From an uncultured Roseiflexaceae bacterium (GTDB lineage: Bacteria > Chloroflexota > Chloroflexia > Chloroflexales > Roseiflexaceae): a stretch of DNA of 21,826 nt. Of the stretch, positions 1-5,208 are shown one piece after another. Location: the NCBI GenBank assembly GCA_937974195.1, contig CALJIC010000334.1:1-21826 (forward strand), in the 5' to 3' direction. A model generated the notes under the pieces. That model was given only the letters and a program-made list of their open reading frames with translations, ran no database searches and was not told the DNA's origin. Position 1 is the first letter of the stretch. Each line of letters begins with the position of its first letter. A program made the position numbers and the translations under genes.

Positions 1-484
1 GCTGACGGTCGTGGCGAGCGACCAGGGCAACAGCGGCGCAGGCGGACCGAAGACGACCACGGGCATGATCCGCATCACCGTCGTCTCAATCAATGACCCG
101 CCGACCGGCGTGGATGATCGCATACAAGTCGTAGCGAACACGACCACCACGCTCGACGTGCTGGCGAACGACCGCATCGCCCCCGATGAGGGCGAGGTGC
201 TGCGGGTGAGACGGGTGATCGCCGCGCCGCTGCACGGCACCGCCACGGTCGCGCCCGATGGGGCGGGGATCATCTACACGCCCGTGCCGGGCTACGCCGG
301 GGAGGACAGCCTGGTCTACGAGCTGTGCGACGACGGCAGCAGCGGTGCGCCTGGCCCGCTGTGCGCCGCTGCGCGCGTGGAACTGACCGTCGTGCAGGGG
401 CGCTTCAGGTTCTTCCTGCCGCTCACGGTGAACGAGCGCTCCACGACAGGCCCGATACCAACATCCGGTCGCTCATCTCATTGA
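1..484 (+). CDS. Secreted Ig/cadherin-like repeat protein, C-terminal fragment
   Basis: The frame is open from the window edge (first full codon at 2) to TGA at 482-484, so only the C-terminus of a longer protein is present. It contains the end of one repeat (ITVVSINDPPTGVDD) and one complete domain of about 95 residues with the hallmarks of bacterial tandem Ig-like/cadherin-like modules: NDPP linker, LDVLAND, LHGTATV, IIYTPVPGYAGEDSLVYELCDD, and a closing VELTVVQG strand. Such modules usually build large cell-surface or secreted adhesins. After the last strand the protein ends with FRFFLPLTVN plus a short Ser/Thr-rich tail. A similar (F/Y)LPL ending is common on exported proteins of Chloroflexia, which supports export and the taxonomic guess. 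The pair of Cys residues (LCDD...PLCAA) probably forms an intradomain disulfide. Function beyond surface or secreted structural role is unknown. Confidence 0.8.
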   Translation, partial: LTVVASDQGNSGAGGPKTTTGMIRITVVSINDPPTGVDDRIQVVANTTTTLDVLANDRIAPDEGEVLRVRRVIAAPLHGTATVAPDGAGIIYTPVPGYAGEDSLVYELCDDGSSGAPGPLCAAARVELTVVQGRFRFFLPLTVNERSTTGPIPTSGRSSH

Positions 485-493
485 AAGTCACAC

Positions 494-522
494 TTTACAG
501 GATTGAACATCTGTGCTATCAT
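494..522 (+). promoter_or_regulatory. Sigma70-type promoter for the alpha/beta hydrolase
   Basis: TTTACA (494-499), a 17-base spacer, then TATCAT (517-522), with an extended TG at 514-515. It lies just after the stop of the upstream gene and predicts a start near 529, giving a leader of about 120 bases before the hydrolase ATG. No known operator is recognisable in the leader. Confidence 0.6.
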
Positions 523-652
523 TGCCAACGCTCTCTCCTCGTCAGCGCGTGGGCCGATGAGCAAAGCTCCCGATCGAGCGACGGTTTCCTGAAGGCTGCC
601 GCAGCGACCGCGGCACTGACTGCGACTCTTTCAAGCCAAGGAGACACCCGCC

Positions 653-1435
653 ATGCCGAATACCGGTTTCGCCGACGTCAACGGCCAGCATATCTTTTAC
701 AGTGTGCACGGCACAGGCAAGCCGCTCATTCTTCTGCACGGGGGCGTCAACCCCGACAGCTTCGGGGGCAATCTGACGGAGCTGGCCAAGAACCGGCAGG
801 TGATCGCCGTCCATCTCCAGGCTCATGGCCGCACGCCCGACACGGACAGGCCGCTGCGCAGTGAAGCGCTCGGCGACGACGTTGCCGCGCTGATCGGCCA
901 TCTGAACCTCGGCAAGGCCGATGTCATGGGCTACTCGTTCGGCGCCAGCGTCGCGCTGCAGACGGCCATTCGCCACCCGGAAGTCGTCGACCGGCTCGTG
1001 ATCGTGGCGGCGAGGATGAGGCAGGATGGCTTCTATCCCGAGGTGCTGGCGGCCTTCGAGCAGATGGAGGCCAACGCCGCCATGGTCGACGAGGGCGTCA
1101 AGGCATCGCCGATGGGACAGGCCTATCCCGACGTCGATTGGACGAACCTGTTCCGCAAGCTTGCCGACCTGAACAAACGCCCCTTCGACTGGAGCGCCGA
1201 CGTCGCCAAGATCCAGGCTTGGACACTGCTGGTCTTTGCCGATGCCGACTCCGTCCGGCCCGAGCACATGGTCGAGTTCTGGAAGGCGCTGGGGGGCGGC
1301 CAGCGCGACGCCGGGATCGATGGCTCGCTGCGGCCCGCCAACCAGCTCGCGATCGTGCCGAACGCCACCCACTACTCGCTCGCCGTCGATCCGATGCTGC
1401 CGGCGATCGTCGAGCGCTTCCTCGGGACCGCATAG
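653..1435 (+). CDS. Alpha/beta hydrolase
   Basis: This 260-residue protein has the full alpha/beta-hydrolase fold signature. LILLHGG (26-31) is the oxyanion-hole strand, GYSFG (93-97) is the nucleophile elbow with Ser95, Asp196 or Asp198 in FADADSV is the likely acid, and His240 in NATHYSL is the catalytic base. Length and motif spacing are normal for the family. The ATG at 653 is preceded by AAGGAGA at 638-644, a good ribosome-binding site, and a promoter lies at 494-522, so the gene is probably monocistronic. The substrate cannot be told from sequence: esterases, haloperoxidases, epoxide hydrolases and C-C hydrolases share these motifs. It is a soluble cytoplasmic protein, with no signal peptide. 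The best guess is an esterase-like or hydrolase-like enzyme of unknown specificity. Confidence 0.9.
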   Translation: MPNTGFADVNGQHIFYSVHGTGKPLILLHGGVNPDSFGGNLTELAKNRQVIAVHLQAHGRTPDTDRPLRSEALGDDVAALIGHLNLGKADVMGYSFGASVALQTAIRHPEVVDRLVIVAARMRQDGFYPEVLAAFEQMEANAAMVDEGVKASPMGQAYPDVDWTNLFRKLADLNKRPFDWSADVAKIQAWTLLVFADADSVRPEHMVEFWKALGGGQRDAGIDGSLRPANQLAIVPNATHYSLAVDPMLPAIVERFLGTA

Positions 1436-1440
1436 CACTA

Positions 1441-1462
1441 AACCTCGCGTGCTCTCGAGGTT
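1441..1462 (+). terminator. Weak hairpin after the hydrolase gene
   Basis: AACCTCG (1441-1447) pairs with CGAGGTT (1456-1462) around an 8-base loop, 5 bases after the hydrolase stop. No T-run follows, so intrinsic termination is doubtful. The remaining bases to 1586 show no gene. Confidence 0.3.
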
Positions 1463-1586
1463 GAGCGATCGACGCTGCGCTGCGCCATTCTGAGACTGGA
1501 GCGTTCGATGGGCGCGCCAGCTAGCGCATCCGGCTCTTCCTGTGGGAGATCGACAGCGTCGCCGCCCGCACGAGCCTCCGGCGAGC

Positions 1587-2270
1587 TTATACCAGGGCGG
1601 CGCGCCGGCTGGCGCCTACGGCTCGCGAGCGGGTGGCCTGTTCGAGCCGGACGATCAGGGTGGCGGGTATCTCGGGGGTGATCACCAGGATGTCGTCGAG
1701 GAGCAGGGGACGTGTGAGCTGAGAGGAGGCGTAGGTGTAGAGGGCCAGGAGCGTAGGGATGCTGCCGTGGCTGCGGCCGCTCTCGATCTCGGCGATGCGG
1801 TCGAGATTGAGGCGCCGCCCGCTGTCTCTCGCGTCCCTACACGCGCTGCCGCGCAGCGCCGCTGTGAGCTCCTGCGTGGTGAGCGCGCGGCCGAGGCCCT
1901 GGGCCCGGCCAAGCTCCTCGCGCAGCTCCGCCGTTCGCCAGCGGAAGGTCGGGGTCGCGGGATAGTTCGGGATGGCCGGGAGCGGCGTCGGGGCGGGGGC
2001 CTCGGGGAGCAAGGCGTGGAGCGAAGCAGGGAGCGGCTCGGGCATGAGGGGGCCAAAGACGCGGAGCAGGCCGAGGTAGACCTTCGCCAGGCGCGCGAAG
2101 GTCTCGATCGAGACTCCCTGACGCCCGCGCTCGATCCGCGAGTACCAGGCTGGGTCTACGCCCAGCGAGCTCGCAACGATCGAGGGGGTGAGCTGCGGAA
2201 CCAGCTCCGCCAGCGCCAGCCGGCAGCGGCGGATACCGCCCCCCTCGTCCTTCCAGCTTTCCAACGCCAT
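1587..2270 (-). CDS. Tandem helix-turn-helix (XRE-like) regulator
   Basis: The chosen start is the ATG at 2270, which has GAGG five bases upstream on the minus strand; a longer frame begins at 2384 but has no ribosome-binding site and its extra residues look non-coding. The 227-residue product has an XRE-type helix-turn-helix at about residues 17-70 (ASSLGVDPAWYSRIERGRQGV). A second, more divergent one lies at about 113-185 (RIAEIESGRSHGSIPTLLALYTY), joined by a Pro/Ala-rich linker (79-108). The C-terminal part (187-213) is hydrophobic and may mediate self-association. It is presumably a DNA-binding transcription factor of the cytoplasm. Three copies of AACACGGT (two direct, one inverted) lie upstream, between this gene and the RNA island, and are candidate binding sites. 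There is no recognisable toxin partner, so it is not obviously an antitoxin. Moderate certainty on HTH, low on target. Confidence 0.65.
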   Translation of the reverse strand: MALESWKDEGGGIRRCRLALAELVPQLTPSIVASSLGVDPAWYSRIERGRQGVSIETFARLAKVYLGLLRVFGPLMPEPLPASLHALLPEAPAPTPLPAIPNYPATPTFRWRTAELREELGRAQGLGRALTTQELTAALRGSACRDARDSGRRLNLDRIAEIESGRSHGSIPTLLALYTYASSQLTRPLLLDDILVITPEIPATLIVRLEQATRSRAVGASRRAALV

Positions 2271-2288
2271 CTGCCTCGCCCTCGCCTG

Positions 2289-2540
2289 AACACGGTCGCC
2301 ACTATCTTCGCACGCCCGGCGCGGAAGTACACCCGCCTTTCGACCGATGCGCCGCTGACGACCTTCCGCTACGCTGATCATCACACACCAACACGGTGAT
2401 CGTCAAGCGGCCGTCAACGCCGCACGCATTGATGCGGGACTGAATGTCGCAGCCTGAGCGGCCCACCGGCGCCTCCTACGACTTTCGACCGAGGGATGAT
2501 TGCGACTTAAGATGTATAGACGGTTGATTGTCACCGTGTT
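2289..2540. promoter_or_regulatory. Three AACACGGT boxes between HTH regulator and RNA island
   Basis: AACACGGT occurs at 2289-2296 and 2390-2397 and inverted as ACCGTGTT at 2533-2540. The second and third copies extend to a perfect 10-base inverted pair, AACACGGTGA (2390-2399) and TCACCGTGTT (2531-2540). They occupy the roughly 320-base divergent gap that otherwise holds no gene. They are plausible operators for the neighbouring HTH regulator, which is inference from position and repetition only. A possible -10 (TATAGA, 2515-2520) lies between them without a good -35. Confidence 0.35.
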
Positions 2541-2588
2541 ATCCTGGGCGCAGGCAAGCAAGAAGACACCAAGCGAGAGGAACCAGCC

Positions 2589-2696
2589 GTGATGTATCTG
2601 TTCGGTAAGCACAACCACCAGGCGCTATCGGAGAGTCGTCCCGATAGCTGCCGCACCGTGCTCGCCGCCCCGGCGTGGTTCCCGATGACGAGCTGA
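2589..2696 (+). CDS. Short ORF, 34-35 residues, possible leader peptide
   Basis: GTG at 2589 or ATG at 2592 opens a frame ending at TGA 2694-2696. GAGAGG at 2575-2580 gives a good ribosome-binding site (8 or 11 bases upstream). The peptide starts MYLFGKHNHQALSESRPDSC and continues to a Trp/Pro-rich end. It has no similarity I recognise and no signal peptide or membrane segment. A perfect 14-bp hairpin with a T-run begins 24 bases after its stop, an arrangement typical of leader peptides and attenuators. The first 21 codons contain all nine amino acids served by the tRNAs downstream, which may be chance. It could equally be a spurious small ORF; no protein family supports it. Confidence 0.4.
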   Translation: MMYLFGKHNHQALSESRPDSCRTVLAAPAWFPMTS

Positions 2697-2719
2697 TCCC
2701 TCTAGGCAGGCTGGAGCTC

Positions 2720-2773
2720 AGCCGGAAGCCCACGGGTCAGCGTACAGCGGACCTTGTGGGCTTCCGGCTTTTT
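2720..2773 (+). terminator. Intrinsic terminator with 14-bp perfect stem
   Basis: AGCCGGAAGCCCAC (2720-2733) is fully complementary to GTGGGCTTCCGGCT (2756-2769) across a 22-base loop and is followed by a run of T (2769-2773). It is the strongest intrinsic terminator seen in the window. It lies just after the short ORF ending at 2696, so it ends that transcript or acts as an attenuator before the tRNA array. Confidence 0.8.
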
Positions 2774-2893
2774 CGCATCTCGGGGTGTGGCGGCAGCGTC
2801 GGCGCTTCGGAGGCGGGCGGTCGCGCGGAGGCGCAGCGCGCCAGCTTCGCGCACGCAGCCAGCCGCCTCGACCAGCGAGCAGCGGAGACAAGC

Positions 2894-2995
2894 ATGACGT
2901 ACCGGCGCGAACAGCACGGCGTGTGGAATGGGCAGGCGATGGCGTTCGGCGTCGCCGGTTCGGCCCTGCCGTGCCTGCCGCGCGATGGTCCCTGA
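2894..2995 (+). CDS. Second short ORF, 33 residues, possible leader peptide
   Basis: ATG at 2894 is preceded by GGAGA (about 2884-2888), and the frame ends with TGA at 2993-2995. The peptide begins MTYRREQHGVWNGQAMAFGV. It is not recognisably homologous to the first short ORF, but the layout is the same: a Shine-Dalgarno site, about 33 codons, then a perfect hairpin starting 29 bases after the stop. It also contains all nine amino acids carried by the downstream tRNAs. The 2774-2893 stretch before it shows no feature. No family or function is known. It may be non-coding. Confidence 0.3.
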   Translation: MTYRREQHGVWNGQAMAFGVAGSALPCLPRDGP

Positions 2996-3024
2996 TCCTC
3001 GGAACACCCGGTGTCCTGTGAGGG

Positions 3025-3067
3025 CGCCGCTGCTCCGAAGGGTGCACGACCTGACGGAGCAGCGGCG
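3025..3067 (+). terminator. Perfect 13-bp hairpin before the tRNA array
   Basis: CGCCGCTGCTCCG (3025-3037) pairs completely with CGGAGCAGCGGCG (3055-3067), loop 17 bases. TTCTCGTTT follows, a poor T-tract, so it is either a weak terminator or attenuator or a processing hairpin. It ends 30 bases before the first tRNA. Confidence 0.5.
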
Positions 3068-3097
3068 TTCTCGTTTGGGTCGATGCCGGCCGCTCGA

Positions 3098-3174
3098 TGC
3101 GACGTCGCCCAACTGGTAGGGCGCCTCACTGTTCCTGAGATTCGGTGAAGGTTCGAGTCCTTCGGTTGCAGCCA
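3098..3174 (+). tRNA. tRNA-Asn (GTT)
   Basis: Cloverleaf with D arm GCCC/GGGC, anticodon arm CTCA/TGAG with loop CTGTTCC, T arm GAAGG-TTCGAGT-CCTTC, discriminator G and encoded CCA (3172-3174). Oddities are a mismatch at acceptor pair 7-66 (G-G), a mismatch at 27-43, and C rather than a purine at position 37 next to the anticodon. Such flaws are common in tRNAs of mobile arrays. The anticodon GTT reads AAC/AAT. Confidence 0.85.
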
Positions 3175-3176
3175 AT

Positions 3177-3253
3177 CGGCACGTAGCTCAATTGGACAGA
3201 GCGCGACTCTGCGAAGGTCGAGGTTGGCCGTTCGAATCGGCCCGTGCTGACCA
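3177..3253 (+). tRNA. tRNA-Arg (GCG)
   Basis: Acceptor CGGCACG/CGTGCTG, D arm GCTC/GAGC, anticodon arm CGACT-CTGCGAA-GGTCG, T arm GGCCG-TTCGAAT-CGGCC, discriminator A and encoded CCA. The anticodon is GCG, which reads CGC/CGT directly. Bacteria normally decode this box with ACG edited to ICG, so this isoacceptor is unusual. It starts 2 bases after the CCA of tRNA-Asn. Confidence 0.9.
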
Positions 3254-3404
3254 ACTCACTCGTGCGGCTTGGTGGCCGGGGCCTCGCCAGGGAGGGTGAG
3301 GCGGCGCCCATATGGCGGGAGGAGGGGCCGGGCGCCAGAATGTATCGCTTGAGGAGCACGCTTCATTTGCAGAAGGCAGCCCCGAAGGGTGAGCGATGTC
3401 ACGC
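3254..3404 (+). other. Structured spacer inside the tRNA array
   Basis: The 151-base gap between tRNA-Arg and tRNA-Asp holds no tRNA or gene. It has two hairpins: GCCTCGCC (3281-3288) with GGTGAGGC (3295-3302), and GGCGCCC (3303-3309) with GGGCGCC (3330-3336). No T-arm motif is present. It could be a processing spacer or a structured RNA of unknown kind. Confidence 0.35.
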
Positions 3405-3480
3405 GACCTGGTGGTGTAGCGGTCAACATTCCTGTCTGTCGAACAGGGGAGCACGGGTTCGAATCCCGTCCAGGTCGCCA
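3405..3480 (+). tRNA. tRNA-Asp (GTC)
   Basis: Acceptor GACCTGG/CCAGGTC, anticodon arm CCTGT-CTGTCGA-ACAGG, T arm ACGGG-TTCGAAT-CCCGT, discriminator G and encoded CCA ending at 3480. All stems are sound apart from one G-T pair in the D stem. Confidence 0.93.
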
Positions 3481-3485
3481 GTCTG

Positions 3486-3558
3486 GCCGTTGTGGCGTAG
3501 ATGGTCTGCGTGCCCGCCTGAAATGCGGGAGGTTCTGGATCGTTACCAGACGACGGCA
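3486..3558 (+). tRNA. tRNA-Phe (GAA), variant T-loop
   Basis: Acceptor GCCGTTG/CGACGGC, anticodon arm CCCGC-CTGAAAT-GCGGG, discriminator A, no encoded CCA. The T stem TCTGG/CCAGA is intact but the loop is ATCGTTA, with A54 and T58 in place of the near-universal T54 and A58. The same swap appears in tRNA-Ser of this array. Confidence 0.85.
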
Positions 3559-3561
3559 TCC

Positions 3562-3635
3562 CAGGTGTTCGCTCAATGGCAGAGCGCCGGGCTTCCAACC
3601 CGGAGATGCGCGTTCGAGTCGCGCACACCTGACCA
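3562..3635 (+). tRNA. tRNA-Gly (TCC)
   Basis: Acceptor CAGGTGT/ACACCTG, D arm GCTC/GAGC, anticodon arm CCGGG-CTTCCAA-CCCGG, T arm GCGCG-TTCGAGT-CGCGC, discriminator A and encoded CCA. A fully canonical cloverleaf 3 bases after tRNA-Phe. Confidence 0.95.
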
Positions 3636-3638
3636 GCT

Positions 3639-3713
3639 GGCTCCATCGTCTACGGGTTAGGACGGCTGGCTCTCAACCAGCAGGAGCGAGTTCGACTCTC
3701 GCTGGAGCCACCA
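3639..3713 (+). tRNA. tRNA-Glu (CTC)
   Basis: Acceptor GGCTCCA/TGGAGCC, D arm GTCT/GGAC, anticodon arm GCTGG-CTCTCAA-CCAGC, T arm GCGAG-TTCGACT-CTCGC, discriminator A, encoded CCA. The CTC anticodon reads GAG only. Confidence 0.95.
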
Positions 3714-3744
3714 CAAGCAGGAGCGCATCCTGCTCGGCCAGTAC

Positions 3745-3816
3745 GGTGCCTGTGGTGTAGCGGCAGCACGCCGCTCTGTGGAAGCGGTAGTACGGGTTCA
3801 ACTCCCGTCAGGCACC
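3745..3816 (+). tRNA. tRNA-His (GTG)
   Basis: Acceptor GTGCCTG/CAGGCAC extended by G-1 (3745) against C73 (3816), the identity pair of tRNA-His. Anticodon arm CCGCT-CTGTGGA-AGCGG, T arm ACGGG-TTCAACT-CCCGT. CCA is not encoded (TCA follows). Its D arm is nearly identical to that of the tRNA-like RNA at 5209. Confidence 0.93.
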
Positions 3817-3887
3817 TCACTCCGGAGATGGAGTAAACGCTGCGCCAGCATCGCTCACGAGTTTTCCGGCTGCGTAGGCATCACTCT

Positions 3888-3961
3888 CTCCCTGAACCGA
3901 CTGGCTGAGGGGCGCGGCTGCAACCCGCGTGTAGAGCGTTCGATTCGCTCCTGGGAGTCCA
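3888..3961 (+). tRNA. tRNA-Cys (GCA)
   Basis: Anticodon arm CGCGG-CTGCAAC-CCGCG, T arm GAGCG-TTCGATT-CGCTC, discriminator T (as expected for Cys) and encoded CCA. Acceptor CTCCCTG/CTGGGAG has one T-T mismatch and the D stem is short. The 71 bases before it hold only a small ACTCC/GGAGT hairpin. Confidence 0.85.
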
Positions 3962-3964
3962 TCT

Positions 3965-4059
3965 GGAAGGTCTAGCCGACGGCTGGCGACGGCGCCTCTT
4001 TGCTAAAGAGGTGAGCGCGGCAACGCGCCTTGAAGGATCGTTCCCTTCACCTTCCGCCA
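3965..4059 (+). tRNA. tRNA-Ser (GCT), variant T-loop
   Basis: Class II tRNA of 95 bases: acceptor GGAAGGT/ACCTTCC, anticodon arm CCTCT-TTGCTAA-AGAGG, a long variable arm with GCGCG/CGCGC, discriminator G and encoded CCA. The T loop is ATCGTTC in a perfect GAAGG/CCTTC stem, again with A54/T58 swapped as in tRNA-Phe. It is the last tRNA of the array. Confidence 0.9.
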
Positions 4060-4160
4060 CGAAAACGTCGAGCGCGAAGCAGGAACAGGACGTTCAGAAC
4101 AGCGCTGCGCCCGACGTCTTACGCCTAGCACGTCACGTTTCCGAAGGGAGGTGAGCGTCG

Positions 4161-4664
4161 TTGACCGACGTGCTGCTGCTCAACCAATCGTTTGAGCCGC
4201 TGCGACTGGTATCTGTGCGCAGAGCGCTCGTGCTGCTGCTGCAGGAGAAGGCCGAGCTGGTGGAGGCGGCCGAGGCCCGCCTGCGCGCCCAGCACCGGAC
4301 GTTCGCCCGGCCGCTGGTGATCCGCCTCGTGCGCTACGTGCCCGTCGGCCGGCGCAGCCGCCCGATACCGTGCTCGCGGCGCGGCGTGTTCATCCGCGAC
4401 CGCGACACGTGCCAGTACTGCGGCGCGCAGCCCGGGCGCAAGCACCTCACGATCGACCACGTGCTGCCGCGCTCGCGCGGGGGCGTGACGAGCTGGGAGA
4501 ACTGCGTCGCCGCCTGCTCGGCCTGCAACCACCGCAAGGGCGGGCGTACCCCCGAGGAGGCCGGCATGACGCTGCGCGCCGCGCCTCGAGCGCCGAAGTA
4601 CGTGGCGTTTGCCCTGATCGGCGAACTATCACGCCACACCGTCTGGCAGAAGTACGCGTACTGA
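4161..4664 (+). CDS. HNH endonuclease
   Basis: The 167-residue protein starts at TTG 4161, chosen because GGGAGGTGA (4146-4154) is an ideal ribosome-binding site for it. The N-terminus VLLLNQSFEPLRLVSVRRAL is the typical opening of a widespread bacterial HNH family. The nuclease core has CQYC (84-87), DH (99-100) followed by VLPRSRGG, N114, CSAC (119-122) and NH (123-124): two CxxC pairs for structural zinc plus the catalytic His and metal-binding Asn. All key residues are present, so it should be active as a metal-dependent DNA nuclease. It lies between the tRNA array and the Ro60 RNAs, where HNH genes often mark mobile or phage-derived tRNA clusters. Whether it acts as a homing nuclease or in defence is not shown by the sequence. 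Confidence 0.9.
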   Translation: MTDVLLLNQSFEPLRLVSVRRALVLLLQEKAELVEAAEARLRAQHRTFARPLVIRLVRYVPVGRRSRPIPCSRRGVFIRDRDTCQYCGAQPGRKHLTIDHVLPRSRGGVTSWENCVAACSACNHRKGGRTPEEAGMTLRAAPRAPKYVAFALIGELSRHTVWQKYAY

Positions 4665-4691
4665 CGTGGAGCGTGGCCGCCACGCTCCACG
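4665..4691 (+). terminator. Perfect 12-bp hairpin after HNH gene
   Basis: CGTGGAGCGTGG (4665-4676) pairs with CCACGCTCCACG (4680-4691) over a 3-base loop. It begins right after the HNH stop (4662-4664) and ends immediately before the Shine-Dalgarno of the next gene. Without a T-run it is more likely to affect mRNA stability or translation of the next gene than to terminate. Confidence 0.5.
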
Positions 4692-4702
4692 AGGAGGTGG
4701 CG

Positions 4703-5026
4703 ATGCTCCACGTGACACGCACGGACCAGGTGCTGGTGACTGAGGCGCTCGCGTGCCTCGATGAGGCGCTGCGGACCGGGCGGCTCGACCCCGACCGGCG
4801 CGAGCTCCAGGTGCTCGCCCTGCCGAGCGGCGGGCGGCTGCTCGTGGGGCGCGCCAACGGGCACACGCTGGCCGTGCTGCGGCGCGACGCGCCCGACACC
4901 CTGGCGTTCGACCGGCTGCTCGAGGATGAAGGCGTGGTCGCGGCCGTTCGGTCGCGCCAGAGCGGGCGGCGCGCCCTGGCCGCTCTGATGATCCGCCTCC
5001 TGGCACTTCAGGTTATGGGCATGTGA
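4703..5026 (+). CDS. Small protein of unknown function (107 residues)
   Basis: ATG at 4703 has GAGGAGGTG at 4691-4699, a strong ribosome-binding site, and the frame ends with TGA at 5024-5026. The product is charged and Leu/Arg-rich: LACLDEALRTGRLDPDRREL near the N-terminus, a central strand-rich part (LQVLALPSGGRLLVGRANG), then LAFDRLLEDEGVVAAVRSRQ and a hydrophobic end (ALMIRLLALQVMGM). I do not recognise a family. There is no signal peptide; the last 16 residues could pack or touch membrane but are too short for a clear segment. Its position, 38 bases after the HNH gene and 15 bases before the first structured RNA of the Ro60 block, suggests co-transcription with both. A role in the RNA module is possible but unproven. 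Confidence 0.65.
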   Translation: MLHVTRTDQVLVTEALACLDEALRTGRLDPDRRELQVLALPSGGRLLVGRANGHTLAVLRRDAPDTLAFDRLLEDEGVVAAVRSRQSGRRALAALMIRLLALQVMGM

Positions 5027-5041
5027 GACATTCCGAAGTGA

Positions 5042-5104
5042 GCGTCGGGCCGGAGGGGGAGGGTTATCTTGCACCGATCCCTTCCCCACCAACTCGTCCG
5101 ACGC
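5042..5104 (+). ncRNA. Possible third, degenerate Y-like or tRNA-like RNA
   Basis: GCGTCGG (5042-5048) pairs perfectly with CCGACGC (5098-5104), the length of a tRNA acceptor stem. Inside, GGGGGAGGG (5055-5063) pairs with CCCTTCCCC (5079-5087) with one G-T pair. The segment GGGCCGGAGGGGGAGGGTTATC (in part) matches the block GGGCCGA(A/T)G...GGTTA(T/C)C in the two RNAs that follow. No T arm is present and the CCTTGCC partner strand is missing. It could be a decayed copy, a different structured RNA, or the 5' leader of the RNA pair. Confidence 0.35.
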
Positions 5105-5108
5105 ACGT

Positions 5109-5202
5109 GCGCCGGGAAAGCGCCGTTCTCCGCACCTTGCCTGCCTGCGGGCCGAAGGGGAATGGTTATCGGGAGCCACAGGTTCGAATCCTGTCCCGGC
5201 GC
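5109..5202 (+). ncRNA. tRNA-like Y RNA candidate 1 (Ro60-associated)
   Basis: An 8-bp acceptor GCGCCGGG/CCCGGCGC (G-1 to C73 by tRNA numbering) is joined to a perfect T arm, ACAGG-TTCGAAT-CCTGT; TCCA follows. In place of an anticodon arm there is a capped helix: CCTT (5135-5138) with AAGG (5155-5158), GCCTG (5139-5143) with CGGGC (5148-5152), tetraloop CCTG, and bulged CG (5153-5154). The strands CCTTGCCTG and CGGGCCGAAG resemble the Ro60-binding strands of Y RNAs (CUUGACUAG and GGUCCGAAG in animals) in swapped order. A small GGTT...AGCC hairpin fills the variable-arm position. The D-arm region (GCG/CGC) lacks the usual A14 and G18-G19. No anticodon loop is present, so it is not a decoding tRNA. 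Proximity to the Ro60 gene supports the call; binding is inferred. Confidence 0.65.
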
Positions 5203-5208
5203 TCCAAT

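Noticed and set aside
542..1438. Minus-strand frame of 298 codons over the alpha/beta hydrolase
   Set aside because: It is a codon shadow: no motifs, and the plus strand has a promoter, ribosome-binding site and a full catalytic triad.
5109..5206. Selenocysteine tRNA (8-bp acceptor, T73, encoded CCA)
   Set aside because: No TCA anticodon loop and no 6-bp D stem; the anticodon region is the CCTTGCC helix instead.
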